DNA from: Paractinoplanes bogorensis
GTDB taxonomy: Bacteria > Actinomycetota > Actinomycetes > Mycobacteriales > Micromonosporaceae
Assembly (NCBI RefSeq): GCF_018829635.1
Contig: NZ_JAHKKG010000005.1
Location: 124,001-188,000 of the forward strand
Direction: 5' to 3'
Length of the DNA: 64,000 nucleotides
The position numbers and the translations under genes are program-made. Every line of letters starts with the position of its first letter. The stretch's first letter is position 1. The notes beneath the pieces were generated by a model that saw only the letters and a program-made list of their open reading frames with translations, was not told the origin of the DNA and ran no database searches. This document shows, piece by piece, positions 27,709-37,296 of the stretch.

Positions 27709-30432
27709 TCAGCGGTCGCCGACGCGCAGGGTCTCGCCCAAGCGCCTGCGTCGGCGTGTGGCCGACTCGGCCGCCACGGTGCCGATCAGCGCCACGACCA
27801 GGACCGCCAGGGTCACGGCCTCGATCGTCCACCACGGGGTGACCGTCGTGGGTGGGGACGCCTGCCGGGTCAGCAGTCGGAGGCCGAGCGGGCCGGCCGC
27901 GAGCCCGGCCAGCAGCGCGCCCAAGGGCGGGGCCAGCACGGCGGCGAAGAGCGTGGCGGGCACCAGTTCACCCGCGGCCACGCGGCGGGTGTCACGTGGT
28001 CGGAGGCCCAGCGTCCGCAGGCGAGCCAGGGTCTCCCATCGGGCGGGAGCGTTCGCGGCGGCCGCCAGGGCGAAACCGAGCACGCTCAGGCCCAGCAGGA
28101 CGAGCGCCGCGATCAGGCACAGGCGGGCCAGGGCGGAGGTCAGCGGGGCGGTCCGGCGTTCGTCGAGGACCTCGGTGCGGATCGTGAGCCGGCCGTCGGT
28201 GCCCGCGGCCCGGATCGCTTGGGCGGCGCCGGGACCGGTGGCCCAGACGGTGTTCGGCTCGACCGTCAGACCGGCCGCCGTCGCGGTCCTGGAATCGATG
28301 ACCACCGTGTCCTCCCCGCTGCCCAGGGCGGGGGCCGCGCCGACGGCGGTCAGGGCGATCGACTGGTTGGTCACCACGGGCAGGCGGAACTGCACGCCGG
28401 GCGTGAGGCTGCCGTCGGCCGTCCGGACCAGCGCCGGCACGGCACCGTCGCGGGTGGCGGTCAGCGCCGCGGAGGCGGGCAGTCCGGGCAGTGGGGTGTC
28501 GGCCAGCAGCCGGCCGAAGGCCTCGGTGTCCACGATGATCAGGCGGGCCGGAACCGACGTGGAATCGGCGATGAACCGCGCGTTGTCGTTCACCTCGGCC
28601 TCGACCGCGTGCCGGACCCCGGGGGCGGCGGCGATCCGGCCGGCCACCCCGGCCGACGAACCCGGCGCGTCGGAACTGATGTCGAGCCGGGCGTCCGCCC
28701 CGGTCGTCTGCCAGGCGCCGTCGACCAGGCCGCGCTGGGTGGTGGCGTACAGGGTGATCGAGAACGCTCCGACGGCGAGAGCGGTTGTCAGGGCGACGGC
28801 GGGCAGCACCCGGGCCGACGTGGCGGCGGCCCGGGCGGCTCCGAACAGCACCAGGGGATGACGCGATCGCAGGGCGAATCGCAGCACGAGACCGGTGGCG
28901 ATCGGCAGCATCCGGGCCAGGAGGAGAGTGACGGCCACGGCGCCGAGGGCGGGAGCCGCCGCGGGCAGGGCGCCGTCTCCGCCGGTGCCGGCGCCGAGAC
29001 CCCGCTGGTGCAGGGCGACGAGCGCCGCCGCGGCCACGGCCACCACCGCCGCGTCGAGGGCCACCCGCCGGATCAGCCCGGTGTGGCGTTGCCGGCGGCG
29101 GGCGCTGCGGTTGGCCGGAGTGCGCCGGTCACGGGTGGCCCGGGCGGCCGTCACCGTACCGAACGCGGGTACGGCACCGAGCGCGATGATCACGAACGGT
29201 GCCACCCAGGTCAGTGAAGCACTGCCGGTGAGGGCGACGGCCAGCGCCAGTCCCAGAAGGGTGGCGGGCCCGGCGACCGCGACCGCCTCGACGGTCAGTT
29301 CGGCGGCCAGGCCGGGCAGCGAGGCGCCCCGGTGCCGGGCCGTGGTCAGCGCCGCCGCCCGGCGGCGGGTGAGCAGGTCGGCGGTCAGGGCCAGGACGAG
29401 CAGGGCGGCCGCCAGCAGGCCGAGGAGGAGCACCGAGGCCTGCGCGGACGTGGTGGCGATCTGGTCCCGCAGATCGGCCAGCACGCTGTCGAGCCGGGTC
29501 GACCATTTGAACGAGGGGTCCCGTTCGGCCGAGACCGCCGATCCGCCCTTGAGCCCGGCGACCGAGGTGGCCAGGGCCTGGGCCGACTGCCAGGTCAGAG
29601 CGGTCGGATCGGCGTCGAAGCGGACCACCCGGGTCAACTGGTCGGACCGCAGGGCCAGCCGGGCGTCGGGCAGCGATTCGGGCGACAGCAGGGCCCCGAT
29701 GCGGGTGCTGCCCAGGCCGTCCCGGTTGGCCGCCGGCTGCAGCACCCAGGGGGCGGCGCTCCACGCCGGATCGGTCGCGTCGGCGGGCCGGAAGACCCCG
29801 GTGACCCGGACGTCGTAGGGGGTTCGTCGTTCGTCCTGAACCGGGATCCGGTCGCCCGGCCCCACCCCGAGCGCGGCCGCGTCGGCCTCGGACAACCCGA
29901 CCTGGACGGGCCAGGGCGGGCCGGCCAGCGGGATCTCGAGGAACTCGTCGGTGGTCGACGGGCCGGGCGCTCGGCCGGCCACCCACGTCACCGCGGGCTG
30001 ACCGGTCGGGGTGCCGAGATATTCCAGGCGCAGACGGCGCTGGACGCTGCCGTCGGTGATCATCAGCGAGACACTGGAGACGCTCGTCACCGGTGGCCGC
30101 AGGGCGGAGCTCAGGGTGGGGTCGAGTTCGCCGGCGGCCCGGGCGGCCACGTCGGAGACGTCGGCGGCGAGTTGCGGGGAACGCATCCGGCCGCCGTTCG
30201 GCCCGTAGTCGTCCGGCCACTCGGCCTCCACGCGGACGGCGGCGTCGTCGGCGGCCCGGCGGACCGCGTCGCGAGTGGCGTCGTCCGAGGTCTGGCGGAT
30301 CAGGGGCGGTGTCGATCCGGCCAGCAGGACGACGGCGGTCACCACCCCCGCCGTGAGCAGCAGCGGGCCCGCGTCGGCTCGAGCCCGCCCCCGGACGCTG
30401 GGCCAGTGCAACCGCGGCCACCGGATCCTCAT
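27709..30432 (-). CDS. FtsX-like ABC transporter permease (2)
   Basis: 907 residues. A first membrane helix (PLLLTAGVVTAVVLLAGSTPPL) is followed by a large outside domain, then clusters of helices around residues 350-450 and 540-610, another outside domain, and a final helix group near 770-890. Two FtsX-type helix clusters make it an eight-to-ten-helix MacB/LolCE-like permease. The start overlaps the stop of the companion permease by 4 bases (ATGA). It is probably half of a heterodimer that moves a lipid, peptide or drug, using the two ATPases of the same operon. Confidence 0.87.
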   Translation of the reverse strand: MRIRWPRLHWPSVRGRARADAGPLLLTAGVVTAVVLLAGSTPPLIRQTSDDATRDAVRRAADDAAVRVEAEWPDDYGPNGGRMRSPQLAADVSDVAARAAGELDPTLSSALRPPVTSVSSVSLMITDGSVQRRLRLEYLGTPTGQPAVTWVAGRAPGPSTTDEFLEIPLAGPPWPVQVGLSEADAAALGVGPGDRIPVQDERRTPYDVRVTGVFRPADATDPAWSAAPWVLQPAANRDGLGSTRIGALLSPESLPDARLALRSDQLTRVVRFDADPTALTWQSAQALATSVAGLKGGSAVSAERDPSFKWSTRLDSVLADLRDQIATTSAQASVLLLGLLAAALLVLALTADLLTRRRAAALTTARHRGASLPGLAAELTVEAVAVAGPATLLGLALAVALTGSASLTWVAPFVIIALGAVPAFGTVTAARATRDRRTPANRSARRRQRHTGLIRRVALDAAVVAVAAAALVALHQRGLGAGTGGDGALPAAAPALGAVAVTLLLARMLPIATGLVLRFALRSRHPLVLFGAARAAATSARVLPAVALTTALAVGAFSITLYATTQRGLVDGAWQTTGADARLDISSDAPGSSAGVAGRIAAAPGVRHAVEAEVNDNARFIADSTSVPARLIIVDTEAFGRLLADTPLPGLPASAALTATRDGAVPALVRTADGSLTPGVQFRLPVVTNQSIALTAVGAAPALGSGEDTVVIDSRTATAAGLTVEPNTVWATGPGAAQAIRAAGTDGRLTIRTEVLDERRTAPLTSALARLCLIAALVLLGLSVLGFALAAAANAPARWETLARLRTLGLRPRDTRRVAAGELVPATLFAAVLAPPLGALLAGLAAGPLGLRLLTRQASPPTTVTPWWTIEAVTLAVLVVALIGTVAAESATRRRRRLGETLRVGDR

Positions 30433-33400
30433 GACGCCACCCGCAGGTGCGCGGCGTCGGCCCGCCGGGCCTGGACGAGGACGACCGCACCCGTGATCAG
30501 GCCGCAGGCGCCGATCAGCCCGGTCAGCAGCAGTGCCTCGGCTCCCCAGGGCCAGTCCGCCGTCGCGGCGGGGACGGCGGCGGCGCCCGTCTCCGACCGG
30601 ATCAGCAGGGGAGCGATGAGCGCGGAGGTCAGCGCGCCCACGCCGGCGCCCGCGGCGAGCAGAGGCAGCACGATCAAGGCGTGCTCACCGATCAGGGCCC
30701 GGCGGATGCCGCGCCGCGAGACGCCGAGGCCCCGCAACCGGGCCACCTCAACCGCCCGGGCCTGGGTGTCGCAGACGACGTGCAGCAGGACGCCACCGAG
30801 CAGCAGGACGACGGCGGCCGCGACCAGCACCCGCAGCACGGCCGGATAGGAGGCCCGGAGCGGACTGCCGGCGAGCCGGTCGGCCTCGGCCCCGGGCGTG
30901 TTCACCGGCCCGAGCCGCAGGTCGCCGGCCCGCGATCGGGCGTCGTCGACCGCCGGGTGGCCGACCCACCACGCGGTCACCGGCGACACCACGTTGCCCC
31001 GGACGGCGAGGGCCCGGGCCAGCCAGTCCACGTCGGCGAGTACGGCCGCTTCCCCGGGCTCGGAGGGCACCTCGGGCACGATGTCACGGACGACGGCCTT
31101 GACGGCGGTCTGGTCGACGGCGAACGTCAGCTCCGAGCCGCGATGGGCGTTGACGTTCGCGGCCAGGCGGGTGGAGAGGACCACCGGCATCGGGCCGGGC
31201 TCGGCGAAGGCCGTCGCGACCAGGACGCGGCTCGACGGTGCGCTGTCGGCGAAGCTCACCGTGGCGGTCACCCGGAGCTTCCGGCCGTCGAAGGTGACCT
31301 TTTCGTTCGTGAGCTGACTCGACGCGGGATTCCCCGGCCGGACCGTCCACTGCGGAGCCGGGGCGCTCGAGGCGGGCAGGGTCAGCGTGACGTCGACGGA
31401 GCTCACGTTCTGCACCTCGGTCTGTCCCGTGACCGGCAACGTGACCCCGATCAGCCGCAGCCCGGGAACCGGCGCGCACCGGCTGACGGCGTGTCGCCGG
31501 CCGTCGAGCGGAACCGGTCCGGCGGTGCAGGACGTCTGTAGTCCGTTCTCGTCCCGGAGGATCAGATGCGGGGTGACCTGGACCGGACTGCTGCCGGTGG
31601 CGGTCCCCACGATGGCCGGGACCGCGCCCCGCGGCAGGGCGACCCCGGTCACCGGTGTCGCCGGCGCCAGCCCGCGGGTGACGCCGGACCAGTCGCGGCC
31701 GGCGTCGAGCCGGCCGCGCAGCAGGTCTGCGGAGTGGCGGGTGTCGACCGCGACGAGCCGGGGCGACGATCCCGGTCCGCCGAGCCATTGGCCGACCACG
31801 ATGTTCTGCCGCGCGACCGGGCTGACCGTGCCGCCGGTGGCGTCGCGGACCGTGGCGCTCTGGCCGGTCACCGGCGCACCGGCGAGGGAGAGAGCGAGGT
31901 CGGTGCCGACCGACAGCTCCGCCTGGTCGACCTGGGACGCATGCCAGGTCGCACTGAACGCCGTGCCGAAGGACGCAGCGGCACAGCCCAGGCAGATCAG
32001 CAGTCCCGCGGCGAGGGCCTGCGGGCGCCGGGCGGCCCCGGAGGCCGCCAGCGACCAGATGAATCCCCGGGTCCGGCCGGCGACCTGCTCGGCCGCCCGG
32101 AGCAGGGGCGGCAGCAGGCGCAGGGCCACTGCGGCCCCGGCGGCCAGGATGAGGGCCGGGGCCAGCACCCGTACGGCATCGGCCCGTGAGCCGGCCCCGG
32201 CCGGCTGGGCCCGCAGCTGCCACCAGCCGATCGCGGCCAGTGCCGGCAGCACCAGGTCGAGGCCGGATCGGGCGAGCAGCTCCCGGTGCCCGCGACGGTC
32301 ACCGGCGGCCGGGGCCGGGCGGACAGCCAGCAGGATGTGCAGCCCGGCCAGGGCCGCCGCCGCACCGCCGACCACCAGCAACTGAACCCCGCTGATGCGC
32401 ACCGGGGCGGTCAGCCCGGCGTCGGCCAGCGGGTTCAGCCGGGTCAGGGCGGCATAGAGCAGTGACGAGGCCGGCACCGCCACGGCGAAAGCGAGCACGG
32501 CGAGAGCGCCGGCCTCGATCGCGGCCACCGCGGTGAACTGCCGCCGGCTGGTGCCGAGCGCGGTGAGAAGGTCCGATTCCCCCGTACGCACCCCGGTCGT
32601 GAGCCGGGCGGCCAGGGCCAGCGCGATTGCGGTCAGCAGCAGCCCGATCAGCGCCAGCGCGAGCACCGAGGAGGACGTGAGCTGCTGCTGCCGTCGCGCG
32701 TCGAGCAGGGTCCCGGGCAGCGGCGAGGCGACCCGTTCGACCTCGATGCGGTCGCCCAGGGTGCCGTTCAGCCGGCGGTCCGCCCGCAGCAGCGAGGCGG
32801 TGACCCGGTTGAGGTCACGGCTCGTCGGGTCGGAGAGGTCGGGCCGGGCCGAGACCTCGAGCCGGCCGAGGGCGGACCCGCCGGCGAGCAGCTCGCCGAG
32901 GTCGATGAGGAACGGTCCGTACGCGCGTACGGGGCGGGCCGACGTGCTTTCCGGCGGGTCCGCGGCGTAGCCCGTGCCGTACAGGGGATCACGGTCCCAG
33001 CCGGCATCCTGACGCGGGCGGACGACGGCGACCACCCGGACCTCGACCGGACCGTTCGGGTCGCGGCCCATCTCGTCGCCGAGCCGCACCCGGTCACCGA
33101 CGTCGAGCCCGAGCAGGCGGGCGGTGCTCTGCAGGACGGCCGCCTCCCGGGGCGTCGCGCCCGGGCGCGGCCAGCGACCCGTCAACAGGGCGGCCCGGGA
33201 CGGCAGGTCCTCGATAGCGGCCAGATAGCCGCCGCCCTCGGGACCCGCGAGGGGGAGTTCCCGCATCACGGACGAGGCCCGGGTGACGGTGGTGGCCGGG
33301 AACGGCGCGACGGCCGAGGTCAGCACCGAGCGGGTGTCGGCCGCCACCGATCCGGCGTTCGCCGCGGAGATGCCCGCCACGTACGCGGTGACGGCCACGT

Positions 33401-33566
33401 CGTCCGGTTCGGCCCGGGCCGCCGCGACCTCCACCGAACGCTGCGACGTCAGGGTGATCAGCAGCGTGCTCGTGCCCAGCAACGTCGTGCCGACGACCAG
33501 GGTGACCAGCAGCGAGGTCAGGAGCGGCCACTGGGCCCGGCCCCGGCGGCTGAGGAGGGTCAGCAC
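30429..33566 (-). CDS. FtsX-like ABC transporter permease (1)
   Basis: 1045 residues, GTG start at 33566, 16 bases after the ATPase stop. First helix QWPLLTSLLVTLVVGTTLLGT, then an extracellular domain of roughly 230 residues, helix cluster near 290-530, a second outside domain of roughly 300 residues (with a cysteine pair in GLQTSCTAGPV and HAVSRCAPVPG that could be disulphide-bonded), and a last cluster with RLRGLGVSRRGIRRALIGEHALIVLPLLAAG, the FtsX coupling region. The long extracellular domains suggest a substrate taken from the outer leaflet or the surface. Confidence 0.88.
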   Translation of the reverse strand: MLTLLSRRGRAQWPLLTSLLVTLVVGTTLLGTSTLLITLTSQRSVEVAAARAEPDDVAVTAYVAGISAANAGSVAADTRSVLTSAVAPFPATTVTRASSVMRELPLAGPEGGGYLAAIEDLPSRAALLTGRWPRPGATPREAAVLQSTARLLGLDVGDRVRLGDEMGRDPNGPVEVRVVAVVRPRQDAGWDRDPLYGTGYAADPPESTSARPVRAYGPFLIDLGELLAGGSALGRLEVSARPDLSDPTSRDLNRVTASLLRADRRLNGTLGDRIEVERVASPLPGTLLDARRQQQLTSSSVLALALIGLLLTAIALALAARLTTGVRTGESDLLTALGTSRRQFTAVAAIEAGALAVLAFAVAVPASSLLYAALTRLNPLADAGLTAPVRISGVQLLVVGGAAAALAGLHILLAVRPAPAAGDRRGHRELLARSGLDLVLPALAAIGWWQLRAQPAGAGSRADAVRVLAPALILAAGAAVALRLLPPLLRAAEQVAGRTRGFIWSLAASGAARRPQALAAGLLICLGCAAASFGTAFSATWHASQVDQAELSVGTDLALSLAGAPVTGQSATVRDATGGTVSPVARQNIVVGQWLGGPGSSPRLVAVDTRHSADLLRGRLDAGRDWSGVTRGLAPATPVTGVALPRGAVPAIVGTATGSSPVQVTPHLILRDENGLQTSCTAGPVPLDGRRHAVSRCAPVPGLRLIGVTLPVTGQTEVQNVSSVDVTLTLPASSAPAPQWTVRPGNPASSQLTNEKVTFDGRKLRVTATVSFADSAPSSRVLVATAFAEPGPMPVVLSTRLAANVNAHRGSELTFAVDQTAVKAVVRDIVPEVPSEPGEAAVLADVDWLARALAVRGNVVSPVTAWWVGHPAVDDARSRAGDLRLGPVNTPGAEADRLAGSPLRASYPAVLRVLVAAAVVLLLGGVLLHVVCDTQARAVEVARLRGLGVSRRGIRRALIGEHALIVLPLLAAGAGVGALTSALIAPLLIRSETGAAAVPAATADWPWGAEALLLTGLIGACGLITGAVVLVQARRADAAHLRVAS

Positions 33567-33582
33567 CCGTACGGTCCGGGTC

Positions 33583-34260
33583 TCACGGCGTCACGCGTCC
33601 GTCGGTGATCCGGATGACCCGGTCGGCCAGCGCCATCATCACCGGGTCGTGCGTGGCGACGACGGCCGTGACGCCCTCGGACTCGACCACGCCGCGCAGC
33701 AGCGCCATCACCGCCAGGCCGGTCTCGGCGTCGAGCTGGCCGGTCGGCTCGTCGGCGATCAGCAGCCGGGGTGAGGCGGCCAGGGCCCGGGCGATCGCCA
33801 CCCGTTGCTGCTGCCCGCCGGAGAGCTCGCCGGGCCGCTGCTGGGCGTGGCCGTCCAGCCCGACCAGGCCGAGCAACTGGGCCACCCGCTGTTCCCGCCG
33901 GGCCGGGTCGGCCCGGGCCAGCCGCAGCGGCACGCCGACGTTCTCGGCCGCGGACAGGACCGGGATCAGGCCGAAGGTCTGGAAGATGTACGAGACCCGT
34001 TCGCGGCGCAGCCGGGACAGCCCGTCCTCGTCGAGGCCACCGAGGTCGAGGCCGTCGACGACCACGGTGCCCGAGTCGGGGCGGTCGAGTCCGCCGATCA
34101 CGTTGAGCAGGGTCGTCTTGCCGGATCCGGACCGCCCGACCAGGGCCACCATCGTGCCCGGCTCGACCTCGAACGACACGTCGCGCAGAGCGTGCACGGC
34201 GGCCGGGCCGGTGCCGAACGAGCGGTGGACCGCCTGGACCGAGAGCAGCGGGCCGCTCAC
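33583..34260 (-). CDS. ABC transporter ATPase (MacB/LolD-type, 2)
   Basis: 225 residues from GTG 34260, overlapping the upstream gene's stop by 4 bases. Walker A GRSGSGKTT, Q-loop region SYIFQTFGLIPVLSAAENV, signature LSGGQQQRVAIARALA, Walker B LLIADEPTGQLD and H-loop VVATHDPVM are all intact. Length and the NVIGGLDRPDSG motif place it with LolD/MacB/FtsE ATPases that serve FtsX-type permeases. The frame is open further upstream, but that part is antiparallel noise within the other ATPase gene. Confidence 0.93.
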   Translation of the reverse strand: MSGPLLSVQAVHRSFGTGPAAVHALRDVSFEVEPGTMVALVGRSGSGKTTLLNVIGGLDRPDSGTVVVDGLDLGGLDEDGLSRLRRERVSYIFQTFGLIPVLSAAENVGVPLRLARADPARREQRVAQLLGLVGLDGHAQQRPGELSGGQQQRVAIARALAASPRLLIADEPTGQLDAETGLAVMALLRGVVESEGVTAVVATHDPVMMALADRVIRITDGRVTP

Positions 34261-35129
34261 GCGTCGGGCCGGATCGTGATGTGGTCGGGTTCGAGGGCCA
34301 GCCGGACCCGCCGGGTGAGCTCGAGCGCCTCGCGGTAGTCGCGGGGCACCTGGATGCGCCCGGCCCGGTCCATCACGGCGTACTCCTCGGCGATGATGTG
34401 CGTGCCGCCGTCGTCGGCGGTGGCCGTGCGTCGCAGCACCTCGCTGCTGGTGCGCCCGTCGCGGATGGCCACGGTGCGCTCGACCTGGCCGCTCACCGCC
34501 GGGTCGTGGGTGACGACCACGACGGTGACGCCGAGCTCGCGGTTGACGTCCCGCAGCCCCGCGAACACCTCGGCCGAGGTCGCGGTGTCGAGCTCGCCGG
34601 TCGGTTCGTCGGCCAGCAGCACGTGCGGGCGGTTGGCCAGGGCGACCGCGATGGCCACCCGCATCTGCTGCCCGCCCGAGAGCTGACCGGGCCGGCGCTT
34701 GGCGCAGCCGCCGACTCCGAGCGCCTCGAGCAGCTCCCCGCTGCGCTCGCGGCGTTCGTGGCCGGGGACGCCCGCCACCGTCATCGGCAGGTCGACCATC
34801 TGCTCGGCGGTGAGGTACGGGACGAGGTTGGCAGCCGTCTGCTGGCGCACGAACCCGACGGTGTGGCGGCGGTAGCGCACCCGGTCGGCCCGGGACATGG
34901 ACAGCAGGTTCCAGCGGTCGACCCGGGCCCGCCCGGCGGTCGGCGCATCGGTGCCGGCCAGGATCGACAACAGGGTCGACTTGCCGGACCCGGAGGCGCC
35001 GACGACCGCGACCATCTCGCCGCGCTCCACCACCAGGTCGAGGCCCTGCAGCGCCTGCACCTCGACCGGGCCGGTCTGATAGATGCGGACGAGGCTCTCG
35101 CACTCGATGAGCGCACCGTCACCGCTCAC
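34257..35129 (-). CDS. ABC transporter ATPase (MacB/LolD-type, 1)
   Basis: 290 residues from GTG 35129, which follows GGAGGG by 9 bases; an upstream TTG would add only a G/W-rich leader. Walker A GASGSGKST, signature LSGGQQMRVAIAVALA, Walker B VLLADEPTGELD, H-loop VVVTHDPAV. It carries a C-terminal extension of about 65 residues after the ATPase core with IIAEEYAVMDRAGRIQVPRDYREAL, similar to an AbrB/SpoVT-like strand pattern; this extension recurs in actinomycete ABC pairs of this kind. First gene of the four-gene operon, so its two ATPases may form a heterodimer. Confidence 0.92.
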   Translation of the reverse strand: MSGDGALIECESLVRIYQTGPVEVQALQGLDLVVERGEMVAVVGASGSGKSTLLSILAGTDAPTAGRARVDRWNLLSMSRADRVRYRRHTVGFVRQQTAANLVPYLTAEQMVDLPMTVAGVPGHERRERSGELLEALGVGGCAKRRPGQLSGGQQMRVAIAVALANRPHVLLADEPTGELDTATSAEVFAGLRDVNRELGVTVVVVTHDPAVSGQVERTVAIRDGRTSSEVLRRTATADDGGTHIIAEEYAVMDRAGRIQVPRDYREALELTRRVRLALEPDHITIRPDA

Positions 35130-35161
35130 GACCCACCACCCTCCGCCCGCCAAGATCCCTT

Positions 35162-35190
35162 GTTATACCGGAACCTTACGGAAACTTACG
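35162..35190 (-). promoter_or_regulatory. Promoter with tandem 10-bp repeats for the FtsX operon
   Basis: On the minus strand a TATAAC -10 (35167-35162) lies 17 bases from a poor -35 (CGTAAG). Covering that -35 are two direct 10-bp repeats, GGAACCTTAC (35170-35179) and GGAAACTTAC (35180-35189) as read on the plus strand. Direct repeats one helix turn apart over a weak -35 suggest activation by a response regulator or similar factor. The start site would be near 35155, giving a 25-base leader with the GGAGGG site. Confidence 0.6.
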
Positions 35191-35221
35191 AGAGGGGTCG
35201 GGCGTTCCGAGTGGGGTGCTG

Positions 35222-36223
35222 TCACCGTCGGGCGTCGCGGGCATCACGCCGAAGGACAGGGGCGAGGGCCATCAGATATCCCTTGCCGAGGGCGAGAACG
35301 GTTCCGTCGGCGACCCGCCGCAGTTCGCCGGCGCGAATGGGCAGCCGCAGACGAGCGAGGGCAACGCCGTCGCGATCGACCGCGACGATGTCACCGTCGC
35401 GGAAGGCGATCGTCGCGCCGTGGGGTCCGGCCGCAACCGAGGACGGCACACTCGAGGCGCGGAGCTCGACGTTCGACCTGGTTCCGTCGCGCAGGTCGAC
35501 CAGGGTGCAGCCGGCGTCGTCGAGCAGCCACAGCGTGGTGCCGTCGAACGTCGAGACATGCCTCAGGTCACGGTCGTGCCGCCACAGTTCGCGGACGCCG
35601 GTGTCGGGCTGGAACGCCATGACGATGCGCGAACCGGCCTGGAAAGTGATGAGGCCGCCTTCGGTGAGGGCGCCGGCCGGGCCTCCGTCGGGGACCGACA
35701 CCGGCGCGGGCAGCGGCCAGTCGGCAACGAGGGCGCCGGACTCCGGGTCCAACTGCCACAGGCGCGGCAGCTTCGGATCGGCGAGAAGGACGGGACGCCC
35801 GGTGAGATCGTGCAGTGGCGCCAGCTGCCGGAAGGACTTCCCGAGGGCGGTCGGCAACGGTTCGCCGCCGGCCCGGGACAGCCGTGTCAGAGGGTGGTAG
35901 CCGCGCCATCCGCCGACCAGGATGGTCGTGCCGCTGACGCTGAGGTCACGTCGGTCCCACGGCTGGGGCGTCGACCACAGCCGATTGCCGCTGCTCAGAT
36001 CGAAGCAGTGGAGGACGCCGGTCTGGCTGAGGTGAAGGCAGGTGTCCGCGGTCAGGACGGTGCTGCCGTAACAGTCCTCGACGCGCTGTTCCCACAGCGG
36101 CTCCCCGGTGCGGAGATCGAGCCGCACGAGTCGGGAGCGTCGCTCGGCCACGACCACGGCCTCGGCGGTCGCCGCAAGCGTCGACGAGCTGGGCCGCATG
36201 TGCAGGGACCGCGACCACAGCAC
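35222..36223 (-). CDS. PQQ-like beta-propeller repeat protein
   Basis: About 333 residues of repeated WD/PQQ-type blades: SRLVRLDLRTGEPLWEQRVED, LHCFDLSSGNRLWSTPQPW, WQLDPESGALVADWPL, and VMAFQPDTGVRELWRHDRD all follow the strand-turn pattern of YVTN/PQQ quinoprotein repeats. No signal peptide or catalytic PQQ residue is apparent, so it is probably a scaffold. I chose the GTG at 36223 (GAGG 8 bases before); a GTG at 36229 and an ATG at 36199 are alternatives. Longer versions run antisense into the manA terminator and are not used. Confidence 0.72.
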   Translation of the reverse strand: MLWSRSLHMRPSSSTLAATAEAVVVAERRSRLVRLDLRTGEPLWEQRVEDCYGSTVLTADTCLHLSQTGVLHCFDLSSGNRLWSTPQPWDRRDLSVSGTTILVGGWRGYHPLTRLSRAGGEPLPTALGKSFRQLAPLHDLTGRPVLLADPKLPRLWQLDPESGALVADWPLPAPVSVPDGGPAGALTEGGLITFQAGSRIVMAFQPDTGVRELWRHDRDLRHVSTFDGTTLWLLDDAGCTLVDLRDGTRSNVELRASSVPSSVAAGPHGATIAFRDGDIVAVDRDGVALARLRLPIRAGELRRVADGTVLALGKGYLMALAPVLRRDARDARR

Positions 36224-36302
36224 CTCCACCGCCTCATCATGCCGCTCGCGATGGCCGACCGCGAGCGGATTCAGGACCTCGCGACGCGAAGCTGGGCATG
36301 GA

Positions 36303-36342
36303 CGGCGCCGGCCCGCTCCCTCGCATGAGCGGGCCGGCGCCG
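36303..36342 (-). terminator. Terminator hairpin after manA
   Basis: Perfect 15-bp stem: CGGCGCCGGCCCGCT (36303-36317) pairs with AGCGGGCCGGCGCCG (36328-36342), with a 10-base loop. It begins 9 bases beyond the phosphomannose isomerase stop on the minus strand and lies between it and the propeller gene, so it ends the sugar operon. Confidence 0.8.
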
Positions 36343-36351
36343 AGCGATCGG

Positions 36352-37296
36352 TCAGGCGGAGAGGCGGACGACCTCGACCGGGCCGGTCAGTGCGAGCGGA
36401 CCCGCCGCGTACGGAACCAGGAGGGTGTCGCCGCGCTTGACGGGGAGGTTGTCGTGTTCGCCGGTCAGGGTGCCCTCGCCGGAGACCGCCACCAGGATGC
36501 TGAAGCCCTGGTCGATGCGGTCGCCGCCGTAGCGGCGGGCGGCCGAGAAGAACTGGTCGGCCTGGGCGGGCAGCAGACGGTCGGGGGTTCCGCGCAGGCC
36601 GGCCAGGCGGGACGGGGTCCACGCGCCGCGGTCCACGCACTCCAGGGCCAGGTCGTAGCCGAGGCCCAGGTGGCCGTCGGCCAGGCCGAAACCTTCGTAC
36701 TCCAGCAACACCGAGAAGTCGGTCGGCTCCTGCACCTCGACCAGCAGGATGCCGTCGCCGATGGCGTGCGGCACGCCCGCGGGGCAGAGGATGGCGTCGC
36801 CCGCGGCGACCGGCACCTTGTTGGTGGCCGCCAGCATCTCGTCGGTCTTCTGGGCCGCCACCCAGCCGGCCAGCTCCTCGGTCGAGACGTCGCGGGCGAA
36901 CCCGAGATGCACGAACGCGTCGGCGCGGGCCGAGACGATCACCCAGGCTTCCGTTTTCCCGTACGGGGAGGCGAGGTGCGCGTTGGCGAACGTGCGATCG
37001 GGGTGCACGTGCAGGGGCAGGCGCTGGCCGGCGTCGAGCAGCTTGACCAGCACGCCGGTGTCGGTGCGGCCGGGCCCGACCCAGTAGGCGGCGTCGGCGG
37101 CGATCGCCTCGGCCAGCAGGCGGCCGTCGGGCAACGGCGATTGGCCGGAGGGGCCCAGACCGAAGCGGTCGGTCACCGAGCCGACCCAGTCCTCGGGCCG
37201 GTCGGGCCGCGCGGGCAGGGTGCGGAACGAGGCGATCCGGCCGTCGCCGCGGTAGAACGTCTCGGGCTGGTTCGCGGGCAGGGACACAACTGTCAT
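36352..37296 (-). CDS. manA: Class I mannose-6-phosphate isomerase-like
   Basis: 314-residue zinc cupin. The metal site of type I phosphomannose isomerases is visible: KLLDAGQRLPLHVHPD (two histidines), then TEAWVIVSARADAFVHLGF with the glutamate, and CPAGVPHAIGDGILLVEVQEPTDFSVLLE with the last histidine. It interconverts mannose 6-phosphate and fructose 6-phosphate, or acts on a related aldose/ketose phosphate of this operon. The start overlaps the kinase stop by 4 bases. Last gene of the operon. Confidence 0.85.
   Translation of the reverse strand: MTVVSLPANQPETFYRGDGRIASFRTLPARPDRPEDWVGSVTDRFGLGPSGQSPLPDGRLLAEAIAADAAYWVGPGRTDTGVLVKLLDAGQRLPLHVHPDRTFANAHLASPYGKTEAWVIVSARADAFVHLGFARDVSTEELAGWVAAQKTDEMLAATNKVPVAAGDAILCPAGVPHAIGDGILLVEVQEPTDFSVLLEYEGFGLADGHLGLGYDLALECVDRGAWTPSRLAGLRGTPDRLLPAQADQFFSAARRYGGDRIDQGFSILVAVSGEGTLTGEHDNLPVKRGDTLLVPYAAGPLALTGPVEVVRLSA

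Noticed and set aside
34261..35103. Long upstream extension of the second ATPase (33583-35103)
   Set aside because: The added 280 residues are R/G/A-rich noise lying over the first ATPase gene in another frame; the GTG at 34260 with the 4-base overlap is the natural start.
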